Assembly (NCBI RefSeq): GCF_918698155.1
Contig: NZ_CAKKLX010000003.1
Location: 124,001-188,000 of the forward strand
Direction: 5' to 3'
Source of the DNA: Roseomonas sp. CECT 9278
GTDB taxonomy: Bacteria > Pseudomonadota > Alphaproteobacteria > Acetobacterales > Acetobacteraceae
DNA length: 64,000 nt
Shown: piece after piece, positions 25,464-33,631 of the stretch
Layout: every line of letters begins with the position of its first letter
Numbering within the stretch: the first letter of the stretch is position 1
Notes under the pieces: generated by a model
What the model was told of the DNA's origin: nothing
Seen by the model: the letters and a program-made list of their open reading frames with translations, nothing else
Database searches by the model: none
Made by a program: the position numbers and the translations under genes

Positions 25464-25870
25464 GGCTGCACCTCGCCGCGCTGGCGCTGCTGTTCGCCGC
25501 GCCGGCCCTGGCGCAGCAGGAGCTGCCCGCCTGCCCGGAGACCATCGCGGTGACGGACGCGACCCAGGGCGCCGCCCCGGCGGGCTGGCAGCACTTCCAG
25601 CGCGACCTGCCGCACCGGCTGATCGACATCCGCTTCCATGCCGGCCCGCCATCGGAAGGTCGCTTCGTCGAACCGGTCGCCGGCAGCGCGCGCGGCACGG
25701 TGGTCAGCATGCGCTATGGCCTGCCGGCGGTCGAAGGCCCGGTCTGGATGTCCTGCGTCTATGCGGCCACGGCGCATACGCTGGTGCGCCGGATCAGCGG
25801 GCCCTTCCCACCCCATGTGCGGGTCAATCACGACCGCGCCGACGGGCGCACCTTCATCACCTACAACTGA
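25460..25870 (+). CDS. small periplasmic protein, STY0301-like
   Basis: 136 residues with signal peptide (MRLHLAALALLFAAPALAQ, cleavage after ALA). The mature part has PACPETIAVTD, PAGWQHFQRDLPHRL, FHAGPPSEGRFVEPVAG and GPVWMSCVYAATAHTLVRR. The Cys pair and the WxSCxY pattern resemble the STY0301 family of exported proteins of unknown function. The start is TTG at 25460, overlapping the RraA-like stop as TTGA, so it depends on coupled translation. Confidence 0.6.
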   Translation: MRLHLAALALLFAAPALAQQELPACPETIAVTDATQGAAPAGWQHFQRDLPHRLIDIRFHAGPPSEGRFVEPVAGSARGTVVSMRYGLPAVEGPVWMSCVYAATAHTLVRRISGPFPPHVRVNHDRADGRTFITYN

Positions 25871-25901
25871 CGCCGGCTGACCCGCCACGCCGAAGCGGGG
25901 A

Positions 25902-26372
25902 TCACCCGGACGCCGCGGCGGTCGGGCGTGTGAGGAAGCGGTTCTCCGCGCTGGCGGCGTAGTCGCCGAAGGGGCCGCAGGGGGTGAAGCCCTGCGCGAG
26001 GTACAGCGCCACCGCGGCCTGGAAATACGCGCTGGTGCCGGTCTCCAGGCTGACCCGCGCCATGCCGGCCGCGCGTGCCTCGGCGATGATGTGGCGCAGC
26101 AGCAGCGCACCGACGCCACGGCGCCGCGCCGCCTGCGCGGTGTGCATCGACTTCACCTCGCCATGGTCGGGTGCAAGGCGCTTCAGCGCACCCACGCCCA
26201 GCAGCGCATCGGCATCCCAGGCGCTGAAGAAGCGGATCCCGGGCGCACGCAGCCCGGACAGGTCCAGCGCGAAGGCGAAGCCTTCCGCCGTGGCTTCGCG
26301 TGCCAGGCGCTGGTGCAGCGCCACCAGCGCCTGCACCCGCGCATCGTCCAGACCCCCCTCGACGATCCTCAC
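25902..26372 (-). CDS. GNAT family N-acetyltransferase
   Basis: 156-residue acyl-CoA-dependent acetyltransferase. The acetyl-CoA loop is visible in EVKSMHTAQAARRRGVGALL (Arg/Gly pyrophosphate-binding motif), followed by AEARAAGMARVSLETGTS and ALYLAQGFTPCGPFGDY. The substrate is unknown. The start is GTG 26372, overlapping the stop of the small upstream gene by 4 bp (GTGA), so the two form an operon divergent from an XRE-cupin regulator. Confidence 0.88.
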   Translation of the reverse strand: MRIVEGGLDDARVQALVALHQRLAREATAEGFAFALDLSGLRAPGIRFFSAWDADALLGVGALKRLAPDHGEVKSMHTAQAARRRGVGALLLRHIIAEARAAGMARVSLETGTSAYFQAAVALYLAQGFTPCGPFGDYAASAENRFLTRPTAAASG

Positions 26373-26590
26373 AGGTAGCGCCCGCGTTCCAGGATCTCGA
26401 GCGTATAGTCGCGATAGCTCATGCCCAGCGCCTCCGCCCGCGCCAGGCGGCGCAGCGCGACCTCGCGCGGCGGGGTCTTCCAGGCGCGCTTGTGCGCGCG
26501 GCGCCAGCACCAGGCCTTCCAGCCGGTCTGCGCTTCGTCCTCATGCAGCGGTGGGCCACCATTGTGGCGGGGCGGGGGCGGCGTGGTCAT
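26369..26590 (-). CDS. small basic alphaproteobacterial protein with HNGGPPL motif
   Basis: 73 residues, no membrane segment. The N-terminal PRHNGGPPLHEDE is a recurrent motif in small uncharacterised alphaproteobacterial proteins. The rest is rich in Trp/Arg/Lys (WKAWCWRRAHKRAWKTPP) and ends with MSYRDYTLEILERGRYL. Function unknown; the basic aromatic core suggests nucleic-acid or protein binding, which is a guess. It is first in a two-gene operon with the GNAT gene and starts 10 bp from a palindromic operator. Confidence 0.7.
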   Translation of the reverse strand: MTTPPPPRHNGGPPLHEDEAQTGWKAWCWRRAHKRAWKTPPREVALRRLARAEALGMSYRDYTLEILERGRYL

Positions 26591-26599
26591 CGCCGCATT

Positions 26600-26615
26600 A
26601 TCCACTATAGTGGAT
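26600..26615. promoter_or_regulatory. perfect 16-bp palindromic operator with embedded -10 boxes
   Basis: ATCCACTATAGTGGAT is a perfect palindrome in the 27-bp gap between two divergent start codons. By its symmetry it supplies TATAGT on both strands (plus 26606-26611; minus 26609-26604), each a good -10 hexamer. The predicted plus-strand start point falls on or beside the ATG at 26618, so the regulator mRNA may be leaderless. The most likely ligand is the adjacent XRE-cupin protein, repressing both directions. Confidence 0.7.
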
Positions 26616-26617
26616 GC

Positions 26618-27202
26618 ATGTCCACCGAAACGCCGGCACCCCTCGACACCCTCCTCGGCCAGCGCATCCGCCGCGAACGGGAGGCGCGCGGCTGGTCCAT
26701 CGCCGACCTCGCTGCCGCCTCGGGCGTCTCGCGCGCCATGATCAGCAAGATCGAGCGCACCGAGGCGAGCCCCACCGCCGCGCTGCTCGGCCGGCTGTCG
26801 GGCGCGCTGCACCTGACGGTTTCCACCCTGCTGGCGCGCGCCGAGGCCGATGCCGGGCCCTCGCGCATCGCGCGCCTGCCGGCGCAGCCGCTCTGGACCG
26901 ACCCCGCCACGCGCTACCGCCGCCGCGCCGTATCACCCCCCGGCGCCGAGCCGGAGCTGGTCGAAGTGGAACTGCCGCCCGGCGCGCGCGTGGCCTATCC
27001 GGCGGCCTCCTTCGCCTTCCTGCGCGGCCAGGTGGCCTGGGTGCTGGAAGGCCGCCTCGCGATCGAGGAAGGCGCCGAGGAAGCCGTGCTCCAGGCCGGC
27101 GACGCCCTGGCCTTCGACCTCGACACGCCAAGGGGCCATGCCTACCGCAACCCATCGAAGTCGAAGCCCTGCCGCTACCTGGTGGCGCTGTCGCGGCGCT
27201 GA
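26618..27202 (+). CDS. XRE-family regulator with C-terminal cupin domain
   Basis: 194 residues. The N-terminal helix-turn-helix (~12-66) reads LGQRIRREREARGWSIADLA and SRAMISKIERTEASPTAALL. The C-terminal cupin (~100-190) has VELPPGARVAYPAASFAFLR, WVLEGRLAIEEG and LQAGDALAFDLDTPRGHAYR, as a small-molecule sensing jelly roll. Such proteins often control amine or amino-acid metabolism. The start codon lies 2 bp after a perfect palindrome, with no room for a ribosome-binding site on a transcript started there. Target genes probably include the divergent small protein/GNAT pair and itself. Confidence 0.9.
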   Translation: MSTETPAPLDTLLGQRIRREREARGWSIADLAAASGVSRAMISKIERTEASPTAALLGRLSGALHLTVSTLLARAEADAGPSRIARLPAQPLWTDPATRYRRRAVSPPGAEPELVEVELPPGARVAYPAASFAFLRGQVAWVLEGRLAIEEGAEEAVLQAGDALAFDLDTPRGHAYRNPSKSKPCRYLVALSRR

Positions 27203-27262
27203 AGTGATGGCGCGGCGCCGGGGCCGGTGGCAGGCTTACGCCAAATCCTGGGAGGAAACGGC

Positions 27263-28231
27263 ATGACCCATCGCATCGCCCGCCGCGCATTGCCCGCGCT
27301 GGGCCTGGCCGCCGCCGGCGCCGCCCGCGCGCAGGCGGGCTGGAGCCCCACCCGCCCCGTCACCATCATCGTGCCCTTCCCGCCCGGCGGATCCACCGAC
27401 GTCACCGCGCGCCTGGTCGCAGAGAAGATGGCCCCGCTGCTCGGCCAGAACGTGGTGATCGACAACAAGCCCGGCGCGCAGACCGTGATCGGCGCCGAGG
27501 CCGCCGCACGCGCCGCCCCCGATGGCCATACGCTGCTGATGTCGTCGGGCACCACGCTGACCATCAACCCGCTGATCGGCCGCAACCTGCCCTACCGGCC
27601 GGAGGATTTCGCGCCCGTCGTGCATGTCGCGACGCTGCCCTTCTGCATCGCGGTGAAGCCCGGCATCCCCGACACCATTGCCGGGTATGTGGCGCATGTG
27701 CGCGCCAATCCCGGCAAGGTCACCTGGGGCCACAATGGGCGCGGGTCGTTCAACCACATCGCCGGCGCGCTGATCGCCGATCGCATCGGCCTGGACTGGC
27801 AGGATGTGGGCTATCGCGGCGATGCGCCGCAGTTGAACGACCTGCTGGCGGGCACGCTCGATTCCATCCTGGTGGGCGGCGCCACGGGCCTGGCGGCCGC
27901 GCGGTCGGGCCGCGCGCGCATCATCGGCTGGACCGGCGAGACGCGCCTGCCCAACCTGCCCGACCAGCCGACCTTCGCGGAGTCCTATCCCGGCCTGGTC
28001 GCGGTGACCTGGTTCGGGCTGCTGGCACCCGCGCGCACGCCGCCGGCCGCGGTCGCGCGGCTCAACGCCGCCGGTGCTGCCGCCACCGCCGATGCCACGG
28101 TGAAGGAACGCCTGCTGAACGAGGGCATCCTGGCCGCCGGCGGCACGCCCGCCGACTTCCAGGCCTTCCTGTCGCGCGAGGCGGAACGCTGGGGCCCGCT
28201 GCTGCGGCGCCTCGACATCCAGCTCAACTGA
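27263..28231 (+). CDS. Bug-family (TctC-like) substrate-binding protein
   Basis: 322-residue periplasmic receptor, paralogue of the one near 10-11 kb. It has signal peptide MTHRIARRALPALGLAAAGA, then PVTIIVPFPPGGSTDVTARL, VVIDNKPGAQTVIGAEAAAR, APDGHTLLM and LPNLPDQPTFAESYPGL. AGGA precedes ATG 27263, which is preferred over the GTG/ATG region upstream. No cognate membrane genes are nearby. It converges with a TetR gene, whose stop codon abuts its own. Confidence 0.92.
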   Translation: MTHRIARRALPALGLAAAGAARAQAGWSPTRPVTIIVPFPPGGSTDVTARLVAEKMAPLLGQNVVIDNKPGAQTVIGAEAAARAAPDGHTLLMSSGTTLTINPLIGRNLPYRPEDFAPVVHVATLPFCIAVKPGIPDTIAGYVAHVRANPGKVTWGHNGRGSFNHIAGALIADRIGLDWQDVGYRGDAPQLNDLLAGTLDSILVGGATGLAAARSGRARIIGWTGETRLPNLPDQPTFAESYPGLVAVTWFGLLAPARTPPAAVARLNAAGAAATADATVKERLLNEGILAAGGTPADFQAFLSREAERWGPLLRRLDIQLN

Positions 28232-28870
28232 TCAGGGCTTCAGGTAGCCAAGCACCACCTCCACCACATGCGCCTCGCGCGCCTCGAGCGCCGCCTCGGT
28301 GCCGAGGTCGGCGTCGAAGATCGTCGACAGCGTGTGCCGGTTCGCCACCCAGAAATGCCCGAGGCCGAGCATCGTCACATACAGCTGCAGCGGATCCACG
28401 CCGCGGCGGAAGCGCCCGGTCTCCTCGCCGCGCTTCAGCACCGCGCGCAGGCTGCCGAGCAGCGGCGAGTACATCGCCGGCACTTCCGCGCTGCGTTTCA
28501 GATACGCCGCGCGGTGGATGTTCTCCTGGTTCAGAAGTGCGACGAATTCCGGATGGGCGGCGGTATAGCGCAGGTTGAAGCGCACGAGGCGCGCCATCGC
28601 TTCCTCGGGGGGCAGGTGCTCGACCTCCAGCGCGCGTTCCTCGGCGCGCTTGGCGGCATAGGCCTGCTCCAGCACGACCAGCCAGAGCTCTTCCTTCGAT
28701 CCGAAATGCGCGTAGAGCATCCGCTTGTTGGCGCCCGAGCGCAGCGCGATCTCGTCCACCCGCGCGCCGGCCAGCCCGTGGGCCGCGAATTCCGCCAGCG
28801 CCGCATCCAGGATGCGCTGGCGCGTCGCGGCGGCGCGCGCGGACAAGGGCCGCTGCGCCGATCCCTCCAT
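28232..28870 (-). CDS. TetR family transcriptional regulator
   Basis: 212 residues. The N-terminal DNA-binding domain is visible as TRQRILDAALAEFAAHG, ARVDEIALRSGANKRMLYAH and FGSKEELWLVVLEQAY. The C-terminal ligand domain is of the TetR_C type with EEAMARLVRFNLRYTAAHPE. It overlaps the upstream epimerase gene by one base (TGATG), so the regulator is likely produced with it and may control it. Ligand unknown. Confidence 0.92.
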   Translation of the reverse strand: MEGSAQRPLSARAAATRQRILDAALAEFAAHGLAGARVDEIALRSGANKRMLYAHFGSKEELWLVVLEQAYAAKRAEERALEVEHLPPEEAMARLVRFNLRYTAAHPEFVALLNQENIHRAAYLKRSAEVPAMYSPLLGSLRAVLKRGEETGRFRRGVDPLQLYVTMLGLGHFWVANRHTLSTIFDADLGTEAALEAREAHVVEVVLGYLKP

Positions 28871-29895
28871 CAGAACCGCCCGTCGCGCACTTCGAACTTG
28901 GTGGCTTTCCCCAGCGAGCGCCCGCCCTGCGCCACCCAGCCCGTCACCCAGTCCAGCATCCGCGCCAGCGGCACGCGCGGGTAGCCGAACAGCGCGAAGG
29001 CGCGCGCCGCGTTGGACAGCAGCGCATCGGGCGCCTCGGCGCCGGCGAAGGTCACGTCCCGGCCCAGGCGCCGCGCGAAGTCGCCGGCGACCTGGCGAAC
29101 GCTCACGGTCTCCGGCCCGGTCACGTTCAGCACCGGGCAGTCGGGCGAACAGCGCGCGAGCGCGCGCAGCGTCCAGGCATTGGCATCGCCCTGCCAGATC
29201 ACGTTGGCATGGCCCATCGTGACCGGCACCGGCACGCCGTCGCGCACCTTCGTCGCGATATCGGCCAGCACGCCATAGCGCAGGTCGATCGCGTAGTTCA
29301 GCCGGATGCCGAAGCAGGGCGTGCCGCGGGTGGCGGCGGCGTGCTGGAACACGCGTTCGCGCCCCAGGCAGGATGCCGCGTAGTCGCCGATCGGCGAGGG
29401 CGGCGTGTCATCGGTCGCGCCGCCCGACCCCACCGGCACCAGCGGCAGCACGTTGCCGGTGGAAAAGAACACGATGCGCGATCCGGCCCAGCGTTCCGCC
29501 ACCATCGCCGGCAGCAGCACGTTCATCGCCCAGGTCAGCGCCTCGTTGCCGGTGGAGCCGAACTTGCGCGCCGCCATGAACACGACGTTGGGCGCATCGG
29601 GCAGGGCCGCCAGCGCCGCGCGGTCGGTCAGGTCGGCCGCGAGGCATTCGATGCCCCAGGATTCCATGCGCGCGCGCAGCCCGTCCTCGGACCAGCGCGC
29701 CACCGCGATGATGCGCCGCGCGGGGTCCGCGCGCTTGGCCAGCCGGCAGAGCGTCGGCCCCATCTTGCCGGCCGCGCCCAGCACCAGGATGTCGCCGGGC
29801 ACGGCGGCCAGGTCGGCCACCAGCGCGGGGTCGGGGCGCGAGAGCACCTCCTCCAGCGATTCTTCGTCGGCGATGGTCGCGGGCCAGTCCTGCAC
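28870..29895 (-). CDS. NAD(P)-dependent epimerase/dehydratase-like SDR protein
   Basis: 341 residues of the extended SDR superfamily. The nucleotide site is ILVLGAAGKMGPTLCRLAKR (~36-55), followed by NVVFMAARKFGSTGN and DYAASCLGRERVF, where a Tyr-x3-Lys is not evident (YAASC), so catalysis may differ from classical epimerases. The start is GTG 29895 with AGGAGG upstream. The 29-bp tandem repeat lies between this start and mltA. TetR follows with one-base overlap. Confidence 0.8.
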   Translation of the reverse strand: MQDWPATIADEESLEEVLSRPDPALVADLAAVPGDILVLGAAGKMGPTLCRLAKRADPARRIIAVARWSEDGLRARMESWGIECLAADLTDRAALAALPDAPNVVFMAARKFGSTGNEALTWAMNVLLPAMVAERWAGSRIVFFSTGNVLPLVPVGSGGATDDTPPSPIGDYAASCLGRERVFQHAAATRGTPCFGIRLNYAIDLRYGVLADIATKVRDGVPVPVTMGHANVIWQGDANAWTLRALARCSPDCPVLNVTGPETVSVRQVAGDFARRLGRDVTFAGAEAPDALLSNAARAFALFGYPRVPLARMLDWVTGWVAQGGRSLGKATKFEVRDGRF

Positions 29896-29948
29896 GGGCG
29901 TTCCTCCTGCCGCGCATCCTTGCGCCGCGGCCAGGGGCTGTCCATCAG

Positions 29949-30081
29949 TGGCGCGCCTGCCGGCGTAGCGGGAGCGGTGGCGCGCCTGCCGGCGTAGCGG
30001 GAGCAGTGGCGCGCCTGCCGGCGTAGCGGGAGCAGTGGCGCGCCTGCCGGCGTAGCGGGAGCAGTGGCGCGCCTGCCGGCG
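29949..30081. repeat. 29-bp tandem repeat, four full copies plus a partial
   Basis: Copies start at 29949, 29978, 30007, 30036 and 30065, exactly 29 bp apart. The core is TGGCGCGCCTGCCGGCGTAG, then CGGGAGCAG; the first copy differs by one base (GCGG for GCAG) and the last is cut after 17 bp. It fills the 198-bp gap between the mltA stop and the epimerase start. 29 is not a multiple of 3, so it is not a coding repeat. Confidence 0.95.
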
Positions 30082-30093
30082 CGACGCAGCGCG

Positions 30094-31419
30094 CTACTGC
30101 GCCTGCGCCGTCGCCGTCTCCGTCCCGCGCGGCAGCAGGACGAACACCTCCGCCTCGTCGCGCATGCGCCCGGCGCGCTCGCCGGCCTCCTGGCCCCAGC
30201 CCTGGAAGAAATCGGTGCGCGCCGGCCCGCGGATCGCCCCCCCGGTATCCTGCGCCACCACCAGGCGGCCCACCGGCGGCGTGTCGCGGCGCGCCATCGG
30301 GTCCTTCACCATCACCCACATCGGCGCGCCCAGCGGGATGAAGGCGCGGTCCACCGCGACGCTGCGCTGGGGCGTAAGCGGCACGCCCATGGCGCCGATC
30401 GGCCCCTGCTCCAGTGTCAGCCCCTCGACCCGCCGGAAGAACACATAGGACGGGTTGCCGCGCAGCAATTCGGTGGCGCGGTCGTGGCCCGCGCTGGCCA
30501 GCCAGGCGCGGATCGCCTGCATCGACATCTGCTCGCGCGGGATCTCGTTGCGCTCGATCAGCAGCCGCCCGATCGCGACATAGCCGCGCCCATTGTGCCC
30601 GGCGAAGCCGACGCGCATCACCTCTCCATTCGGCAGCACCACGCGGCCCGACCCCTGGATATGCAGGAAGAAGGCATCGGCCGGGTCGTCCACCCAGACC
30701 AGCTCCAGCCCGCGCCCGGCCAGCGCGCCGGTGTCGATCGCCGCGCGGTCGTGGAAGGGCTCCATCCGCCCTTCGACCATCATGCCGTAGCGGCGGCGCA
30801 GCGGGTTGTTCGGCACGGCCGCTTCGACCAGTTCGGGCGGGCGGCTGTGCAGCGGGGTGCGGAACACCTCGTCGGGTTCCACCGCCCCACGCAGGATCGG
30901 TTCGTAATACCCGGTCATGATGCCCGCGCCGGCCGCGAAGGGCTCGAAGCGGGCCTCGATGAATTCGCGCACCGCCAGGTGGCGCGCCGCCAGCCAGGCC
31001 GCCACGCGGCGGTCATGCGCACGGCCGGCGCCGGCGCGCGGCGGGCGGGGCAGGGCGCGTTCCAGCGCGCGGATCTCCAGGCACAGCCCCTGCCAGGCCG
31101 CCGCCGTGCCCGCCCGCAGCGCCGCATCGCCCTGACCGCCCAGCACGAAGTCGGCGCGCATCGGCCGCAGGGCGCCGCAACTGGATTGCAAGGCCGGCAG
31201 GATGTCGTGATGCGTGTCGGAAGCCCAGCCCGGCAGGTCGTCGAAGGCCACGCGGCGCAGCAGCGGGGGCGCGGGCGGGCCCAGCTCCTCGGCCGCGCGG
31301 GGCTCGGGCTCGGCGGGCGGGCCGCCATGCTGGGCGCGGGCCGGCAATGCCGCCAGCAGCCCCATCAGCACGAAGGCAGCGGCGCCAAACCCGCGGCCGG
31401 ACGATCCCACCCAGACCAT
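30094..31419 (-). CDS. mltA: membrane-bound lytic murein transglycosylase A
   Basis: Cleaves the glycan strands of peptidoglycan to 1,6-anhydro muropeptides in the periplasm. 441 residues with a signal sequence (MVWVGSSGRGFGAAAFVLMG to ARAQ); no lipobox Cys is seen. The MltA domain shows IMTGYYEPILRGAVEPDEVF, ELVWVDDPADAFFLHIQGSG and GFAGHNGRGYVAIG. The C-terminal 3D domain reads VAQDTGGAIRGPARTDFF with the family's Asp residues. It lies 81 bp downstream of the TimA-like gene on the same strand. Confidence 0.95.
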   Translation of the reverse strand: MVWVGSSGRGFGAAAFVLMGLLAALPARAQHGGPPAEPEPRAAEELGPPAPPLLRRVAFDDLPGWASDTHHDILPALQSSCGALRPMRADFVLGGQGDAALRAGTAAAWQGLCLEIRALERALPRPPRAGAGRAHDRRVAAWLAARHLAVREFIEARFEPFAAGAGIMTGYYEPILRGAVEPDEVFRTPLHSRPPELVEAAVPNNPLRRRYGMMVEGRMEPFHDRAAIDTGALAGRGLELVWVDDPADAFFLHIQGSGRVVLPNGEVMRVGFAGHNGRGYVAIGRLLIERNEIPREQMSMQAIRAWLASAGHDRATELLRGNPSYVFFRRVEGLTLEQGPIGAMGVPLTPQRSVAVDRAFIPLGAPMWVMVKDPMARRDTPPVGRLVVAQDTGGAIRGPARTDFFQGWGQEAGERAGRMRDEAEVFVLLPRGTETATAQAQ

Positions 31420-31500
31420 GATCGGAACATTACCCCAGCCCGGCCGGCGCCGCGACTCTCCGGGGGCTGAAGGAGCGTCGCGGACGCCCCGGCCCGGGGC

Positions 31501-32163
31501 TTAGGCGGGCCGGGTTCCCACCAGCTTCCAGGTGGGATCGGAACCCGAAACGTCGCGCTGGAAGGTCCAGAGGTCGATGATCTCGGTCACAGCCTCGGCG
31601 CCCGCGCTGATCGAACCGTCCCTCGCGATCGTCAGGTTCACCTGGTCGGAGACGATCCGCACGGTGATGTCGGCGACGGTGCCGCGCAGCTCGGCGCCTT
31701 CGATCGCCATCTCCTGGATCGAACGCAATTCGGTGCGCTGGGTCTCGCCGGCGGCCTCGCGCTGGGCGATGGCGCCGTCGAAGCCGGCATAGGCATCGTC
31801 GGACAGCAGGTTGCGCAGCGTGTCGCGGTCGCCGGCGGCGAAGGCGGCCACGATCATGCGGAAGGCGCCCTCGGCGCCGCCCAGGAAGGCGGCCGGGTCG
31901 AAGCCGGCATCGGCGCCGCGGATGCGCGCCAGCGCCTGGCCCGCAGGGCTGCGCGGGTCGGGCAGGCCGCGCGGCGCCGCGGCGGCGGCCGGCATGGGGA
32001 TGATGTCGGCCTCGCGCCCCGCCGGTGCGGCGGGGGCGCCGGGCGCCGCTTCCGGCGGACGCTCGTAGCCTGTCCGGCGCCCCAGGACGCTGCGCAGGCG
32101 CAGCACCAGGAAGGCCGCGACCATGGCAAACAGGATCAGATCGATCGGCAAGCCGCCTGTCAT
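31501..32163 (-). CDS. Tim44-domain (TimA-like) membrane-anchored protein
   Basis: 220 residues with one N-terminal membrane anchor (LPIDLILFAMVAAFLVLRL), a Pro/Ala-rich linker and a C-terminal Tim44-like domain (~95-218; FLGGAEGAFRMIVAAFAAGD, LLSDDAYAGFDGAI, DLWTFQRDVSGSDPTWKLVG). Alphaproteobacterial relatives are known as TimA, associated with mitochondrial Tim44 by fold. The placement beside mltA is conserved in the class. Exact role in envelope biology is not established. Confidence 0.9.
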   Translation of the reverse strand: MTGGLPIDLILFAMVAAFLVLRLRSVLGRRTGYERPPEAAPGAPAAPAGREADIIPMPAAAAAPRGLPDPRSPAGQALARIRGADAGFDPAAFLGGAEGAFRMIVAAFAAGDRDTLRNLLSDDAYAGFDGAIAQREAAGETQRTELRSIQEMAIEGAELRGTVADITVRIVSDQVNLTIARDGSISAGAEAVTEIIDLWTFQRDVSGSDPTWKLVGTRPA

Positions 32164-32363
32164 GGGGAACTCCTCGGATCACATCACTTAGGGCCGCCAT
32201 GCCCCGTCCGCAACATTGACCGGGTGCTTCGCCGCCGCGCGACCCCGCCAGGGCAGGCCCGGCACGGCTGGTCCTTGACCGCCAAGCGCATCAGGCCGCC
32301 CGAGGTTGCGGCCCGGCGCGCCGCCCGCTACCCCGGTGCGGTCGTTCCCGGGACGCCCGCCGC

Positions 32364-32921
32364 ATGATCCTGCTCCGCCACGGACAGAGCGAGTTCAACC
32401 TGCTGTTCACCCAGACCCGGAAGGATCCGGGCATCGTCGACCCGGTGCTGACGCCGCTCGGCCACGAGCAGGCGCAGCAGGCGGCCGAGGCGCTGGCGAC
32501 CGAGGACATCCGCCGCATCCTGGTCTCGCCGTATCGCCGGGCGATCCAGACCGCGCTGCCGACCGCGCGGCGGCTGGGGCTTCGCCTGACCGTGACGCCG
32601 CTGGTGCGCGAACGCTACGCCTTCACCTGCGACATCGGCAGCCCGGCGACGGCGCTGCGCATGGCGTTTCCCGATGTCGACCTGGCGCATATCGACGAGG
32701 TCTGGTGGCCGCCGCAGGAGGAACCCGCCGACCAGGTCGAGGCTCGCGCCGCGCTGTTCCGCGCCGAGATGGCGGCGCTGGACGACTGGGCGCATACGCT
32801 GGTGGTGACGCATTGGGGGTTCGTGATGGCGCTGACCGGGCTCAGCGTGACGAACGGCCAGATCCTGCGGGTCGACCCGACGGCGCCGGGCCCCGCGCTG
32901 GTTCCGTGGAAGCATCATTAG
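32364..32921 (+). CDS. histidine phosphatase family protein
   Basis: 185 residues. The phosphoglycerate mutase-like catalytic motif LLRHGQSEFN stands at residues 3-12, a second Arg is in RRILVSPYRRAIQTALPTAR, and the second catalytic His is in TLVVTHWGFVMAL. Substrate unknown; family members include phosphatases and mutases of many small molecules. No strong ribosome-binding site is seen. The gene is followed at once by a tandem array of 142-bp repeats. Confidence 0.9.
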   Translation: MILLRHGQSEFNLLFTQTRKDPGIVDPVLTPLGHEQAQQAAEALATEDIRRILVSPYRRAIQTALPTARRLGLRLTVTPLVRERYAFTCDIGSPATALRMAFPDVDLAHIDEVWWPPQEEPADQVEARAALFRAEMAALDDWAHTLVVTHWGFVMALTGLSVTNGQILRVDPTAPGPALVPWKHH

Positions 32922-32923
32922 GT

Positions 32924-33481
32924 TGACCCTCAGACGGCGGGCGGGCCGCGTCCGCGGCCCTTGCCTGCGCGCCATGGGCTGGTGCGCTGGCGGCGGCGGG
33001 TGGGTTGGGCGCGGTCGCGCAGTCGCGCTCCCGGATCGCGCTGCGCACGATCCGAGGTTTTTGCGTGACCCTCAGACGGCGGGCGGGCCGCGTCCGCGGC
33101 CCTTGCCTTCGCGCCGGGGGCTGGTGCGCCCGGCGCGGCGGGCGGGTTGGGCGCGGTCGCGCAGTCGCGCTCCCGGATCGCGCTGCGCACGATCCGAGGT
33201 TTTTGCGTGACCCGCAGACGGCGGGCGGGCCGCGTTCGCGGCCCTTGCCTGCGCGCCATGGGCTGGTGCGCTGGCGGCGGCGGGCGGGTTGGGCGCGGTC
33301 GCGCAGTCGCGCTCCCGGATCGCGCTGCGCACGATCCGAGGTTTTTGCGTGACCCTCAATCGGCGGGCGGGCCGCGTTCGCGGCCCTTGCCTGCGCGCCA
33401 TGGGCTGGTGCGCTGGCGGCGGCGGGCGGGTTGGGCGCGGTCGCGCAGTCGCGCTCCCGGATCGCGCTGCGCACGATCCGA
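32924..33481 (+). repeat. tandem array of 142-bp repeats (array 1, ~3.9 copies)
   Basis: Units begin at 32924, 33066, 33208 and 33350, each TGACCCTCAGACGG-like; the last is cut before its T-tract. Each unit has two hairpins: GGGCCGCG-TC-CGCGGCCC (32943-32960 in unit 1; loop TT in later units) and GGATCG(...)CGATCC (33033-33053), the latter followed in units 1-3 by GAGGTTTTT. That resembles a Rho-independent terminator. The array starts 2 bp after the phosphatase stop. The period is 1 modulo 3, so apparent reading frames through it are artefacts. A related array lies at 51570-51955. Confidence 0.95.
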
Positions 33482-33596
33482 AGAATGTGGGTGGCGCTGT
33501 TGCGTGGGCCTTGGGCCGCCGGCGCCGGGCGGGCAGTGGCGCCGCGGGTGCCGGTTCCGTGTGGCACGCTTCTTGTTTACCATTGGCGCAGTTTCA

Positions 33597-33631
33597 TTGA
33601 CCCGTCGCCCCCGCCGCACCATACAGGCAGC
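33597..33631 (+). promoter_or_regulatory. candidate kdsD promoter
   Basis: TTGACC (33597-33602), 17-bp spacer, CATACA (33620-33625) directly before GTG 33632, in a locally AT-richer stretch after the repeat array. The -10 box is weak. If real, the transcript would start at or next to the start codon. Confidence 0.25.

Noticed and set aside
29949-30081. CRISPR-like short repeats
   Set aside because: 29-bp units are directly adjacent with no spacers.
32924-33481. CRISPR array
   Set aside because: The whole 142-bp unit is repeated with no unique spacers, and there are no cas genes.
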